From Epiperipatus broadwayi (taxonomy: Eukaryota > Onychophora > Udeonychophora > Euonychophora > Peripatidae): 64,000 nt of DNA. Every line of letters starts with the position of its first letter. The stretch's first letter is position 1. Where the stretch lies: NCBI GenBank assembly GCA_028023455.1, contig JAQFVV010000003.1:888001-952000 (forward strand). Direction: 5' to 3'. This document shows, piece by piece, positions 25,546 through 39,721 of the stretch. A program made the position numbers and the translations under genes. A model generated the notes under the pieces. The model was given only the letters and a program-made list of their open reading frames with translations. It was not told where the DNA came from and searched no databases.

Positions 25546-25554
25546 TCACCCACC

Positions 25555-25564
25555 CCATCCCATT

Positions 25565-25601
<37 letters not shown>

Positions 25602-25632
25602 GATGGAGATTTCTTTATATATACGATCTTAC

Positions 25633-25668
<36 letters not shown>

Positions 25669-25672
25669 GGTA
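25555..25672. repeat. Two adjacent TA-centred hairpins
   Basis: Hairpin 1 has arms 'ccatcccat' (25555-25563) and 'atgggatgg' (25598-25606) around (TA)n. Hairpin 2 has arms 'taccaca' (25630-25636) and 'tgtggta' (25666-25672) around (TA)n. The open frames here translate the TA repeats. Confidence 0.8.
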
Positions 25673-25679
25673 CTATAAA

Positions 25680-28600
25680 GAAACTAATACTGTATTATTA
25701 TCTAAGCCTTATGAGTGGTAATTTGTGGATTTGCAATCTTTTGATCACTGTAAATTGCTTCATTCTAATTCTAGGGATCAGTAAAATTTAGGAACAATGT
25801 TATTCCTATATAGTTAATAGCTTATTTTATTAAATTTTGGGTACCACTTATTTTATTACATTTTGGATGCCACCATATTGTAGCACTGACCAATATACCG
25901 ATGGCAAAGCGTAAATCCACATTTATTGTCACATATAAAAATCTATGTTCATAAAAAAGGGAAGCCATTATGATTATCAGAATATTAATGATGAAAACAC
26001 AATCATCAATGAAATATCAAGATTTTATGTAACACCTATAAATTTGATGACAGTAAATGAAAATAACAATAATCGAAAAATAATTAAATTCACTAAATAT
26101 TAAATACAAAACTCATAATAAAAATTATTTTTTCAAGTTGGCTATTATCAAATAGTTCAAATAAAATAGATAATTATTCCTTTATTTAAAAAATATGATG
26201 TTATTATAAATATGTTCCTGTCTTATATCTATAAGAAAGTATAATTAATTTCTTAATATTCTCATCATGGCCTAAAGAGACAGTTTGATTTATGACTCAA
26301 AATGTTGTAATAGTAATCAAAAATGCCTTTTCTTATTATTACAATCATTATTAATAAATAAATGCTTGATAAACAAAAATAAAATATGTATTCTATTCTA
26401 ACTAAACACATGTTGAAGATAAAACTAGATCTTTACATCAGTTAAATGGAAGTTTTACAATGAATTATTTAAAATATAACTAGTCCAAAAATATTCTTAA
26501 TACAAAATTGCAGATTCATACATTTGGCAGTCTTTTTCTGCTTCATTTAGAAAATATTATTAAACTTATGACTTTAATTATAGCCCCGTACATATTCTGA
26601 TCACATGAAAAAATATATCTGACCAAAAACAAAACTCCTTGAGTATATGTGGTAAAAGGAGAGTTATAAGAATATTTTTCCACAAGATAAAAATTGGAAT
26701 AGAGTTGATTAATTATTTATTGTGGTTGTATTTGATAATAATAGATAAATTCATCTTTAATTAAAGATTAAGATGTATCTCTGGGCAAGAAATGAAATGA
26801 TAAAAATGTGTTTGGAAAATTTGATACTGGTAAAATTTTTAGATAAATATAATGAAAAAGAGTAGTCTTGCAGTCAACTCAGGTATGCTTTACACTCAAC
26901 ATGTTTGAATGGTATTTAATGGATTAGAAGAAACCTTAGAGATTTATCATCATTATATTTTAAGAAGCTACTATGATAGTACAATTCCAATATTAGATGT
27001 TTCTGTAGATTTTAAATTTCAGCTCACTTACAGGCAAAAAACCTCTTAAAACATAACTGCCTCATCTCTTTTACAAACTCTTAAGACATTTCAAACTTTA
27101 ATGTTTACCAGATATTTTTAAGAATTGTTTTAGAATAAACAAAAACATAGTTTAGTAGTAATTATAAGCTGAATTATTTCTATCATCTGATATTAAATAT
27201 TAAATGTCTTTGGAAAATTCAAAACTTAATTTAAACTTTATAGCCCACAGGTTTGTACATAACCAAACATTTCAAGTGGTATTTTTATTAACAGTGAATG
27301 CATGTGGAAAGGTTGAATAAAGTTTAAATTTTTCTAAAGGCATTCAGTATTTTATATTAGATGATGGAAGTAGTCCAACATATAATTAGTCCTAAATGCC
27401 TTCATCACAAACTGGTTGACAAAAATGTTTTGTTTTAATTATCTTATCCTATGTTTTTAAAATTAGAATAATCATAGTTTTATAAATATGTTTAATTATT
27501 TTGCCATTCTTTGACGGATATATAAATTGAAAAACATATTTTTCAATTTAAAAATAATGTAATTAAAATATGTTTTTGATTTTTAATTATAAATTTAATA
27601 AGTAACAGTAAAAAAAAATACATTCTTAAAGTATGCATAAATAGATAATCAATTGTTAATCAATAAATTTCACTTTTTGGTAAATATCTATTTAAAAAAT
27701 GAAAATTATGTAATATGTTTGGAAACATAAAAATAATATATTTTATTTAAAAAATAATTTAAAAAATAATATATTTAGAAAACAAACAATGAGTGAACAA
27801 GAATTTTTTTTAATGCATGTAAATAAAAAGATTCTAGAAGAATGATTAAATTAGTTTTAGCCATCTTTACTAATTTAATGTTTTAGATAATTACATTATT
27901 GACCTTTTTTTTCAATCATTGTTTGTTCAATATAAATATTATTCTTGGATTTATTTTCTAAATAAATTATTTTATTTTCATGCTTTTTAACATATTATTT
28001 TTATGTATTTTTGCTTTGACTTCATTTAAGCCATTTGCTGTGATCATTAATAAAAAATTTCACTGGATGGCAGCATTAATCATACTTACTAAAAATATTT
28101 GTTTTTCAATAATTGTTTGTTCATATATGACATTATTTTCAGGTTTGTTTTTTAACTGTATTGTATTATTTTTATATTTTAAAACATATTTTGATGTTTT
28201 CAATTTTTTACAAAAGATATGGCATGTATCAAATATGTAATTCTTGTCTATTTTGATATGTGAACAGTGTCTCCACCAATGCAATTAGCATAAAAATTTA
28301 ATATAACACATGATTAAAATATTTCTATTATTTCATTATTTTAACCATCATATAACTTCTACCTTACTTAACTGTGAAGGTTCAATAACCATCATAAATA
28401 ATAATTCTGCTTCTATATATATATAGTATAATTAAATATAAAATAATTTACTTTAAATCATGTTAATTTATTCAAAATCATTTTACCAATGCGTTATTAA
28501 TATCCCCCAACTAAAGGCTGTTTAAACAAAGCTGACACTTAGATATTGTTTACAGTATCATCTGATTTTTTACTATTTAAATGAAGATGATTCTAGACTG

Positions 28601-29035
28601 TGCAAAGAGAGGTCATGTCTGTTAAAGTTAGATACAATAAAGAATGTAATCTAAATAACATTTATTAAAGGTGAGTTATCTTTTTTGCAAGCAAATCCAG
28701 AAGCATTACTATGAGCAATGTTTGAAAAGCAATTTCAGTAGAATGGATATGGCCTGATGCTAATGATCGATTTTAGTGTTAAGAATTAAAGGATCAATTG
28801 TTATATTAATATGATGCTGCGATCAGTTTGACATTCAACCAATTATTTCTGCAAGGTATTGGTTCTTAGAATAGTTTAAAAAATATCACTCAATACTTAT
28901 TTATTAGTATATAATATAGTAATTTAAATATCACTCAATATCTTTTTTACTTAAGTAACCAATTGCAGCTATCAGAGCTATCAGATCTGAATAGCTGCTG
29001 GTATAATATGGTTAGTTCTTCTGTCGATATCTTTT
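25680..29035. other. Long AT-rich stretch without a gene
   Basis: The open frame 27980-28240 (86 residues) is very Phe/Leu/Ile-rich and could be read as membrane-spanning, but it lies in T-rich DNA with an overlapping antisense frame and has no motif; I do not call it a gene. A small palindrome (arms 'aaattgaaaaa' / 'tttttcaattt') lies at about 27526-27550. The segment 28490-28860 is slightly richer in G+C and unexplained. Confidence 0.65.
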
Positions 29036-29117
29036 AAATGCCCAGTTAAATTTTTTTTTTTCCAAAAATTAAATTCAGTAGACTACACCAATAACTTCAT
29101 AGTAAAATAAATAAATC

Positions 29118-29215
29118 CATATGGCTTTATTGGTCGGGAGTTCGTAAGAATTTCTACGCCAGAATATTTCGGACGCTCTGCCAACTGTGTAAAACCGCTC
29201 TCTACACTTCATAAT
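29118..29215 (-). repeat. tRNA-derived SINE head
   Basis: On the minus strand, 'ttggcagagcgtccgaa' is close to a Pol III A box (TRGCNNAGYNGG). 'ttacgaactcccgacc' about 40 bases later occupies the B-box position. The sequence continues 'aataaagccatatgg' into A+T-rich body. Unusually CpG-rich for this window. Arms are too degraded for a tRNA gene, so a tRNA-related SINE is the best reading. Confidence 0.45.
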
Positions 29216-29873
29216 ATATGTATATACATTACTTTTAATTCATTTTATGATTTATGTTTTGTAATACATACTCTATTTGTTTTTTTTTGTTTTTTTATGT
29301 CAAAGCGAATTCTTATTTATATTTGATAAGAAAAAACAATAACTAACTTAATTCTAAATTCGAGATTAGGAAAAAACAGTAATAATTACCTAAAGTTTAA
29401 TGCAAAAGAATCTTTTTTTTTAATTACTCCACTTACACTTTTTTTTCATTAGTTCAGAAGTGTGTTTAATTATCATAAAATTAATTGCATGTTTAATGAA
29501 GGCTTGTCAAATGTTGCATTAGAAAGGAAAAGGATTTATCAAAACTAAATTTAGATTTTGCCTTCTCATCTTTAAAAAAAAACATGATAGTGCTTTCTAT
29601 TAATATTAACTAATAGCCATAATAATGAAGATAAAGGATTGTAGAGGAACATGCGATATTAAATTTAATAAAAATAATTTATATTTCATTTTGTATTAAA
29701 ATCTTAACTAACTAGCGATAATATTGAAGAATACAATAAAATAATTTTAATTGCAAGACTTTAAATTGTTAAGATATATAGTAAGATAAACTATTGTACA
29801 TATTGTAAAATAAACAATTGTATGATTTGTTGCCTGGGAAGTAATGTGATATGTATATATTGTATATATCTCA

Positions 29874-29946
29874 AAACGTTGACCGGGCAGCGAACCCGGG
29901 CCCGCTGTTTGGAAGGCCGCGATGCTAACCGCTAGGCCACCAACGT
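29874..29946 (-). repeat. tRNA-Gly(UCC)-like sequence, pseudogene or SINE head
   Basis: The minus strand folds as a tRNA at its two ends: the acceptor stem ('acgttgg' with 'tcaacgt', one G-U) and the T stem ('ccggg' / 'cccgg') are intact. The anticodon loop 'cttccaa' gives UCC (Gly), and the A-box region 'ggtggcctagcggttagca' is recognisable. The B box reads 'ggttcgctgcc' instead of GGTTCGANTCC. The D stem and anticodon stem contain mismatches, so a functional tRNA is unlikely. A tRNA-Gly pseudogene or SINE head is the likely identity. Confidence 0.6.
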
Positions 29947-29949
29947 TTG

Positions 29950-32900
29950 ACTGGTAATTTGATATTTGAGCATCAAATTGATTAAGCTCAACTCTTCCAG
30001 TCAATTGACCAGACTGATAATATTTTTCATGTCCTTAATTTAGAATTAATTTATGAATTAATTTGGATATTGAGTTGCATCTTTACTAAAAGTTTTACCT
30101 TTAATGGAATGAGAATTTACCAGAAATTGTTTGTGATACTTCTAAGATAATATATCTTTTAAAAGAGAGTTATATATGTGTACTTTTTTATTAATATTGT
30201 TATTTTTTGTTTGTATATATTTTTTAAGTATTTATATTAATTATTTGTTTTTATTTTGTATATATATTTTTGGTGATTTGCAAACCATTCCATTTGCTGA
30301 AATATGCATATTTTTATTTCGCTATAAAGACAATTAACTATCTATCTATTTATCTATATACTATTGTATTAAGATTAATATGTATATTAATATAACATCA
30401 AATCCTGATGAAATAACTAGTTGTGAAGAAGATGGTGGTGACACATGACCATCATTGAGGTTAATTTGTTTTCATAACTCAATTTATTTTAGCATTTTGG
30501 ACTTATCATTCCATTATAGAAATTAATGATTGCACTCATCAAAAATAAGGAAAAAATTGCAATGCTAACACTCTGCAATAATAGAGTTTGCAACAAGTAT
30601 TTTGTTAAGCTATTTAATGTAGAATCAAGTCACAAATTGAATAATTAGATTAAACCTAATGTAAAATAATATTTTTAATTATTCTAAATAAGTAAAAGTT
30701 GTCCAGTTGAAATTTATAAATTAAAATTTAGTTTCATCAAAATGATTTTAGTAAATCATTACTATCAAATTTTATACATTTGAGTTTATATGTTTTTTAA
30801 ACTTTTAAACTTCTCAAAAGAAAAAATGACTCACTTCATTGGCATTGCAGTTGGGCTTAGGGTGACTGAGTTGTGTTTATATATATTATTTAATTGATGA
30901 ATTTATATTTATTTGACAGAAAAACATGAAGTAAAATGTGAATTCATTGATTTTAATTCCAATTAAAATACCTAGATGTCAGTATTTTTTAGTAAAAAAT
31001 TAAACAAAGTCAAGAAGGTAGATTTCTTTTCACTTGAAAGTACTAGTGATTATGTGGCAGGTCTTTTTTTAAAATCATGAAATTAGAAATATAAGCTTAT
31101 ATATAGTTTGATACATGTTATTTTTACTTTTTGAAAATTAAACAAAATATTTGTTTATTAGTTAATATATGATTTTTGAATTGAATAAATTTTATTTGAA
31201 CACATTTATTTTTAGCAGAAATTTAATCAACTGAAAATTATTAATGTCAAATAGGAAAAGCATAGTGGCACACAAGAAACACTTCATAATGTATTAATTT
31301 TATTTAAACTTGCCATGATAATATCACCCTTAGGATATTACAAGATTTAATGCATTTTTTGTTTTTATTAACTGCCATTTGACAAATAATAATATCTGGT
31401 GTAAATTGATTTTTACTTTTTATTTCAATTTTTTTATAATGTCAATTGGAAAAATGTAAATACTATATACAAAAGAAAAAAACAGAATATTTTAGTGATC
31501 ATCCTAAATAAAAAACAATTAACATGTGTTTACTCTGAAGAGAAACAAGAATAATAAACATACCATGTTCTAATAAATACTGATGCTCCTTAGAAAGTAG
31601 CTCTAATGGTGCTTGTTATGTGCTTTGATCAAAACAAGTGAATCTCAGTGGAACTTTCTGAAATTCACCAAATGGGATGTTCTTAGAACTACCATAATTA
31701 GTAACTCCTTTGAATAGAATCTCCAACATTTATTTAAATGAGTATTTTTAAAAACAGTTTAATTGGTTATATTTACATAATAATTATGAAAAATATTAAA
31801 TGATAGTTATACTAATGAAGCTTTCAAGCACAAATTTAATAATTCATTGGGGGGGGGGGCTGCTGGAGCCACACAGTGCCTATTGTATCAGCAACCACTA
31901 AAAGAATTTTTTGTGAATTTAGGCAATTAAACATTTTTAATTATGGTGCTTACTAAATGATAAAGAATTAAATAACACTTTATATTGACAATATTATCTG
32001 GAAATTTTATTGTTTGATAAATTCAAAGTTTATTCATTTATTACTTATTATTTTATTATCTTTTTACTTTTGTCTTATTTTTTTTAAATTTTAGATACTA
32101 TTTAATTAATACATTGTTACAAATTTCTTAGTTTTTTTTTTTTGCCTGAGAGTTGACTATAGATGTGTTGTTTTTCCATGCTTGCATTGACTTTCTTTCA
32201 ATCCTGATGATATTAGAAAGAGCAGTGTCTGCACCATCACCCCATAAATTAATTTTACAATTTTTTTAACATTGTCTAAAATTGTTACTCTTCCATTGAC
32301 TTGTAAGACTATTACTAGAAATATCCATTTTAGTAACTAATAGTACACATCTAGAAGGTTTTTATTTAACAATTCTTATATTTAAACCACAATTTATAAA
32401 TATGATAGATTATTACATTAGCTAATACACTATTCAGATGTCAGTAAACTTTCTGATTACCAAGCTTTTCTTTGTAAGATGTACAAATAATCAAAGAATA
32501 GTGAAAATTCACAAGGTCATTTGACATACCATTAACTTTGCAGTTTTGTGCATGTCTCAAAATCATCTATATTCTCTACCTGCAATGCAAAATGACACAT
32601 GAATGTGTCATTGCAAACTTACAAATAGCTTAAGTTTATGGTAACCAGTACTAAAGGCTTAGTAATAGAGCATTATTGTTACTGAGTAACATTTTGAACT
32701 ATTGATATTTCAAGTTTAAAGGCATATATTAGTTTTTATTAACATTGAATACAAAAATGTAAAGACTATACTTCAATTTTTTTGATAAGATTCATACATT
32801 TTAGTTTTAAGAGTTACATCAAAAAATATATTAAGAGTATCAAACTCTCCATACAGTGATATTTTGATGGTTGTAAAAACATATATTCTGTTTGATAAGT

Positions 32901-33700
32901 AATTTTTATGACTTATATAAAAGTATATATTAAATTATACAATTAACAAAATTATATCCTCAGCTCAAAATCTATTATCATTCATTAATAATGATTAAGT
33001 AAAATAACATTTCTTAAAAATTAAAAAAAAAGTTTCTATTTATAGTCTATATGTCTAGAGTCACTCTTAGTAAAAATAAACATTTGAATTCTTTAAAAGA
33101 GTTGTAAGGTATGAAAATATCTATCTTTATCCTCTCCAACCCTAATATAATATCTTTTCAGTCTCCAATCCCCAAACCATCTTTTCAGCACTAATGTATT
33201 TCTTTCACTTTTTTTATCTTATGTTAATAAAAGCTGTTTGCTTATTCCAATACACTATCCTCACATTTTCTATTTTTAAAGAAAGACTTAGAAAAAAAAC
33301 ATCATAACACAAAATCTCTATTTCTTTGTTCTCTTCATTATGCTGTTTTTTTTTTTATTTATCACACAAAATTCTCTCAATCTTTTTTTTATGAGCTCAG
33401 AATATTGGAGTGCTTCTGGTGAGTTCTATATATGTCAAGATATTAGATAATATAAGTAGATTACCATTAATATGAACATCACTAATTTTAAAACTTCTAT
33501 TATCTGATCAATAATGTGAAGTAACGATTTATTATTTTAATTATTTCTACATAATAAATGTTGCATTGATATAAATGTAAACATATTACATATTTTAAAT
33601 TGTCATTATTATTAATAAAATAAACATATACAATTTACTAAAAGTATTTTCTTATATACAAACTATAGATAATAAAATTATATTTATTTAAATTTATAAC
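29950..33700. other. Long AT-rich stretch without a gene
   Basis: No coding region. Contains an 11-base G run at about 31849-31859, unusual for this window. Also has a 12-base T run at 32132-32143 next to 'gcctgagagttgactatag', which could be the A tail of a short minus-strand retroposon extending to about 32260; that reading is weak. Confidence 0.6.
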
Positions 33701-33704
33701 AGAG

Positions 33705-34995
33705 GTGAGAAAAAATTGGTACCAGTTTAAAATGCACTCTCCACTCTTTTGGTTTCTAAGTGGAGTTCCCAAAACCACTGCTTACACAACCCAATCACTA
33801 AAGAATGTCAGATAACACCTTATAGCATTGATACAGTGTACCACTTATTTTGTTCAATACAATTCTTGAAATCAAATATCAAACATATTAATAATTAAAA
33901 ATTGACAAAAAGTATCAACAAATCACATAGCCAAAGAAAAAATATCTAATATCAAAAATGAATATTTTCCAAATATTAGTAATTAGGAAACAACAAGAAA
34001 AATTAGTTTAAAAAAAATTAAAAACAATACTAAAGTATTTTACTTTTAATATATGATATATCATAAACCAATATTTTGCAATTTTTAATAATTAGAAAAT
34101 GACCAAAATATTAACATAATCACATGACCAAAACAACCAATCAAATAACACTTGAAATCAAATATCAAAAATATTAATTACCATTTAACAACACCTCTGC
34201 TGTCATAAGCAGATGTTTTATTCTTTTGTAGATTAGTTTAGTAATTTTTAAACTATGTTTAATATGTTTTTCCATGTAAGTAGTTATTTGTTTTGATAAA
34301 TATTATTTGCTAATTTGTCTTTCATTGATTGTGCTAGTATTTTTTTTAACCTTAATTTAGTAATTTATTTTGCCATTGTACATTTGAAATGTTTTTTTAA
34401 AAATAGAATTAGTATTGTCTTAATTTTTTATTATGCTAATTTTTGGTGACATTTCCTAATTACTAATATTTTTGATATTTGATTTGTTGCTTTTGGCTTC
34501 ATGATTATGTTAATTTTTGGTCATTTTCTAATTACTAAAATTTGCAAAATATTCATTTTTTGATATATCATATTTTGAAAATAAAATACTTTAGTATTGT
34601 TTTTAATTTTTTACACCATTTTTTTTTTGTTTTCTAATTCTAATACTTGCTAAGCATTCTTTTTTGATATTTGATTTTTTTTCTCTGACTATATGATTTA
34701 CTAATATTTTTGTCATTTCATAATTACTAATATTTTTAATATTTGATTTCAGAGTTATTTGGATTTTTGGTCATATAATGAGATTCTATTTTTATGACAG
34801 TTGTGGTTTTTTTCTGATGAAATTGCAATTTATTAATTTATTAGCAAAATAAATGGAACAATTCATGTCACTGATGTAGGGCATTGTCTGACTTTTGTTA
34901 GTACTGGTTTGTGTGTTTTGTGTCAATGATGGTTTGGGGTTCCCCTTAGAACCCAAAATGATGGAGAACACATTTTAAATTGTTTCCAAAAATTT
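33705..34995. mobile_element. Large fold-back (inverted-repeat) element
   Basis: The left arm (about 33705-34190) and right arm (about 34430-34995) are reverse complements over several hundred bases with small indels. Outer landmarks: left 'agtttaaaatgcactctcca' against right 'tggagaacacattttaaatt'; left 'gagttcccaaaaccactg' against right 'gatggtttggggttccc'. Inner landmarks: left 'acaatactaaagtatttta' against right 'taaaatactttagtattgt'. Both arms also carry internal direct repeats of a 'gaaatcaaatatcaaaaata'-like unit. The core (about 34190-34430) is T-rich and non-coding. A fold-back DNA transposon of unknown superfamily fits. Confidence 0.75.
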
Positions 34996-35265
34996 ATTAG
35001 TAAAATCCAAAAAACTCACAAACCCAAAATAATCCTGCAATCAACAATAAAAAAATTAATAGTAATCTATCTGTATATTTAATAACAAAATTCTCAGTTA
35101 AAGTAACTAGTTCTGTGAGCTTAAGTTATCATTATCTACAGTTCAGAAGTAGGCAATTATTTATATATTATTTATGAATAAAATCAAAATAAATATAAAT
35201 GTTGTTTTTGCATATAAATAAAGAAATAAAACCAAAAAAGGTTATTCAACAACAAATAGTTTAGG
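34996..35265. other. AT-rich spacer
   Basis: Nothing recognised between the fold-back element and the LTR element. Confidence 0.7.
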
Positions 35266-36524
<1,259 letters not shown>

Positions 36525-36525
36525 A

Positions 36526-36544
36526 TGGCACCCCATGTAGGGCT
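36526..36544 (+). promoter_or_regulatory. Primer-binding site, tRNA-Lys type (outer element)
   Basis: 'tggcaccccatgtagggct' follows the 5' LTR by about one base. It matches the Lys(1,2) primer-binding consensus at 15 of 19 positions, and three of the four differences are transitions (two at CpG positions), as expected from decay. A site starting TGG (complement of tRNA CCA) directly after an LTR strongly supports the LTR assignment. Confidence 0.7.
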
Positions 36545-37066
36545 ACAAAAATAAGGAAAAACCTATAATCTGAGATATATAATATAAAATTTAATGCAAC
36601 TAATAGCAAAGGAGATACTTTTTTTCTTGATCTTTACATATACATAAATGAATAAGCAAGAATGGGTAAAAGTAAATGAAGGATAGGGGTATTGATATAG
36701 GTAGATAAATGGTGCAATTAAACTATCAAAGAGCAAACAAGGCAGTAGTAGAAAAGGGGATCAATGAACATAGTACTGGTATTATTAAATGTTAGAAATA
36801 AAGCAATATAGCATTAAATACAATTGGTAGAAATAAAATTGTATGTAATATTTTAACATTAATTATTTAAAAACAAAGCAAAATATATTTCTCCTAGTCA
36901 TTGGAAATAAAAAAATAGAAAGTATATTATATATATATATGGAATTAAGAAATAGTGAAATAATTAAGGGCAATAAATCATAGATCAGCAAAATGGAAGG
37001 AAGCAGAATACCACCCAATTAGATGCTGATGCCATTAAAGATATTATAAGAAAATTTCAGGTCAAA

Positions 37067-37780
37067 ATGCTAATTAGATTGAAGGGAATAGTGAACAAAA
37101 ATAAAGAAGTGACTAAAGAAAAAAGTCAAGAGTATTCAATGAAGAGAATGGAAAAGGTGGTTAAAGAAGTAGCTCAAAGATTAGATGATTGGCTAATCAG
37201 CCTTAATTGTAAAATTGAGCAAATGAAAATGGAAATTAACAGTAATAAAAAAGAAAATAAGAAAAAACATCAGGGTTTCCAAAAACACATACAGGAGGAC
37301 ATGAAATTAGTACACCATAAAAATAAAAATATAATCATTAAGATTCAAGATGTTCATAGCTTAGCAAAACAGATCAAAAAATTGTGAGTAAAAGCTCAGT
37401 ATGGGAACAAAAATATGAAAATAAATAAAGACAAACAAGACTGCACACTCAGTGAGAAATCATTCATACAGCACATGAGTAATCTAGAGAGATCTTTTGT
37501 AATCAATCCTATGGAAAAGAGGTTAAAGTAGCAATAGCTATTAGCCACTTGCAAGGTGCATTACAAGTATGGTTGAAGACTTTATTTGAGAAGCCAAGAA
37601 GCTTCCCTCTGTATAAGCAAACCTTAATGAGATGTTATTGGAATGAGGACCACCAAGAGACTACAAAACATCAGATTTCACAAGAAAAATGTCATCCAGA
37701 TGAACCATGTGTGCACTCCTTATAAGGCAAATAGTTCAACTTCAGGCCTAAACAGCATATCCACTATCTGAAAATCAGAT
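37067..37780 (+). pseudogene. gag-like protein remnant of the outer element
   Basis: A frame of 106 residues (37067-37387) is Lys/Glu-rich and likely coiled coil. Further on, about 37535-37730 reads 'KVAIAISHLQGALQVWLK', then 'LMRCYWNEDHQETTKHQI'. This resembles the capsid region of Metaviridae-type Gag (hydrophobic helix, 'L.G.A..W', then a charged helix). Stops and frame changes separate the pieces, and no zinc knuckle was found. The Gag would form the particle of the retrotransposon. Family assignment is by motif resemblance only. Confidence 0.5.
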
Positions 37781-38978
37781 CATCAGAATCATGATATATA
37801 ATTTTCCCAAGTCTTATGAAACATCTGTTGATAGACACAGGGTGTAAAACCATTGAGCAGATGGAAACTTTACTCAGTGCTTTTGACAACGAAACTAATA
37901 ATGAAGAGATTGAATTTAAACCCTTCAATAAATTCTATTCCAGAAGGCATGATCAACAAATCACTGTCTTAAAATTGGATTAAACAGGACAGTCACCACC
38001 ATGGTATAGAATAAGTGAAGAATATTTACAGGCAGCATGGAGAAAACATGGGTGATCAGGAGAACATGAAGTGGTTTGAATATAATGAGGAGAATTGGTA
38101 GTGGTCACTGTCACCAGTAAAAGATTCAGAGACAGGGGTAGATCATCAGAAAAAAGATTGGATAGTAAATGGAGGGCTTGGTACAATTAATGACAAGATC
38201 ATCTCCAGAACCATCTACTAGCTATAAAAAAGACAAGGCCTTAATATGTACAATTTTGGGATTTGCCCCATAGACTTTTGGTATTAGATTATAGAAAAAG
38301 AAATAAACATTGTTATATATGTATACTGATTAAGAAATAAACTGAACATTTACTAAAGAAAAAAAATCCCTATTATGACAAAAATAAACCTATAAAAAAT
38401 GAGTGATAAAATGATAAAATTAATTGAATAGAGAATTATTAGTCTGAAGTGCAAATATAGCCCAGACTGACCTAGATATATCCTAACTTGGTAAGTTCAT
38501 TAAACATGGAAAGTGTAATCAGATTAATATATAAAGTAATTTATTACTAAAAGTTTAATATAAAATAGTTAAGAACAAAATCAGCCAATTTATTCTGGTT
38601 TTGATTCTTCATCTGATTGGGAAAGTATTGAACTATTAATATGGTACAATGGGTATTAGCATTTATTGAGGCAATTGAAGAATTCTGAAAGAAAAAAAAA
38701 TATGTGTATAATAATCACATTTTATTAATAATTAGAAAATCTAGTCTTTTGTCCACTCAAATAAAAAAACTATCTATGTATAATTAAAAAATATAGTTAA
38801 TATAATTACCTACAACTAGTGAAAGAAGGCATGGGTTATCTCTCAAGATAAATCTTTTATTTAAAGATGGCCAATTAGAATGTCAAATCACAATAGGTAA
38901 AATTAGAAGATTTATTTAACTCTAGTCATGCAAAAAAAAGGTATAAATAAATTGTTTTTTTAATCAAACAATTTTTTA
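37781..38978. other. Internal region of the outer element, decayed
   Basis: Short protein-like pieces continue (for example about 37830-37980, Glu/Asn-rich), but no family is recognisable. The minus-strand open frame 38186-37980 is the shadow of this. Confidence 0.5.
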
Positions 38979-38983
38979 TAAAG
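38979..38983 (+). repeat. Target-site duplication, left (inner element)
   Basis: 'taaag' immediately before the 5' LTR; identical to 41829-41833. Confidence 0.85.
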
Positions 38984-39656
38984 TGTAAAATATGCATTTT
39001 ATAATTAAACATATATATGAAAGTGCCTTATTCTAAAATATTACTTTTAAAAGACATTTAAATTTTGCTACTGATATTTTAATCATAGACATTAATTAGT
39101 CATTGTCTGATTCAGCGTAAAATGCAATCAATTGTACCAAACTAATTAAACAGATAACGAAGGAATTTAATTAGCAAAATCCAATGTAATTAAATCCCAC
39201 CTTAATTTATGAGTACTCCAGAAAACAAAAGAAAGCAAACCGTTAAAAGAGGGTCCTTTTGAAAGAACCAGGAGAGTGAATACAGAGCTTATTCAGTGAA
39301 CTCTAACAGAGCATCCATTGCAAGGGAATAGCGTGGGAAATGCAAATTACCCTATGTTGAGAAAGGAGAGAATTATAACTTAGAAACTATATGTTCAGGA
39401 TTATAGTGCGAGTATTTTGTTTGTGTGTACATAGTGTACTTTTCTAATACAGCTCAGCAGGAATCACAATTGTTTTAACTTGTATACACCAATCTGTCAT
39501 CACACCCTTAACTTGTAACAGTTGAGAACTTTGTATAAACTATAAACTAGTTAGCATCAAACTATTTGGGGAATTAAACTCTAACTAGTCGTGAATTAAC
39601 ATTTGTGTGCTATAATTAAAGAATCAATATGCAGCAATTGGGGCAGATACATCACA
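38984..39656 (+). repeat. Inner element, 5' LTR
   Basis: 673 bases, TG...CA ends. Near-identical to 41217-41828 over most of its length. It has about 60 extra bases near its start (about 39040-39105, 'aaaagacatttaaattttgc' onward) that the 3' LTR lacks. Confidence 0.9.
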
Positions 39657-39660
39657 AATC

Positions 39661-39678
39661 TGGCACAGTCAAATTAGT
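39661..39678 (+). promoter_or_regulatory. Candidate primer-binding site (inner element)
   Basis: 'tggcacagtcaaattagt' begins four bases after the LTR. It starts with the required TGG, but I cannot match it confidently to one tRNA. It differs from the outer element's site beyond the first six bases. Confidence 0.55.
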
Positions 39679-39721
39679 CAAACCTAAAAACCATAGTGAA
39701 TAACCAGAAATTAATAATAAA

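Noticed and set aside
27980-28284. 86-residue hydrophobic frame that could look like a membrane protein
   Set aside because: Phe/Leu/Ile content follows from T-rich DNA; an antisense frame overlaps it fully and no motif or neighbour supports it.
29874-29946. Functional tRNA-Gly(UCC) gene
   Set aside because: D and anticodon stems contain mismatches and the B box is altered.
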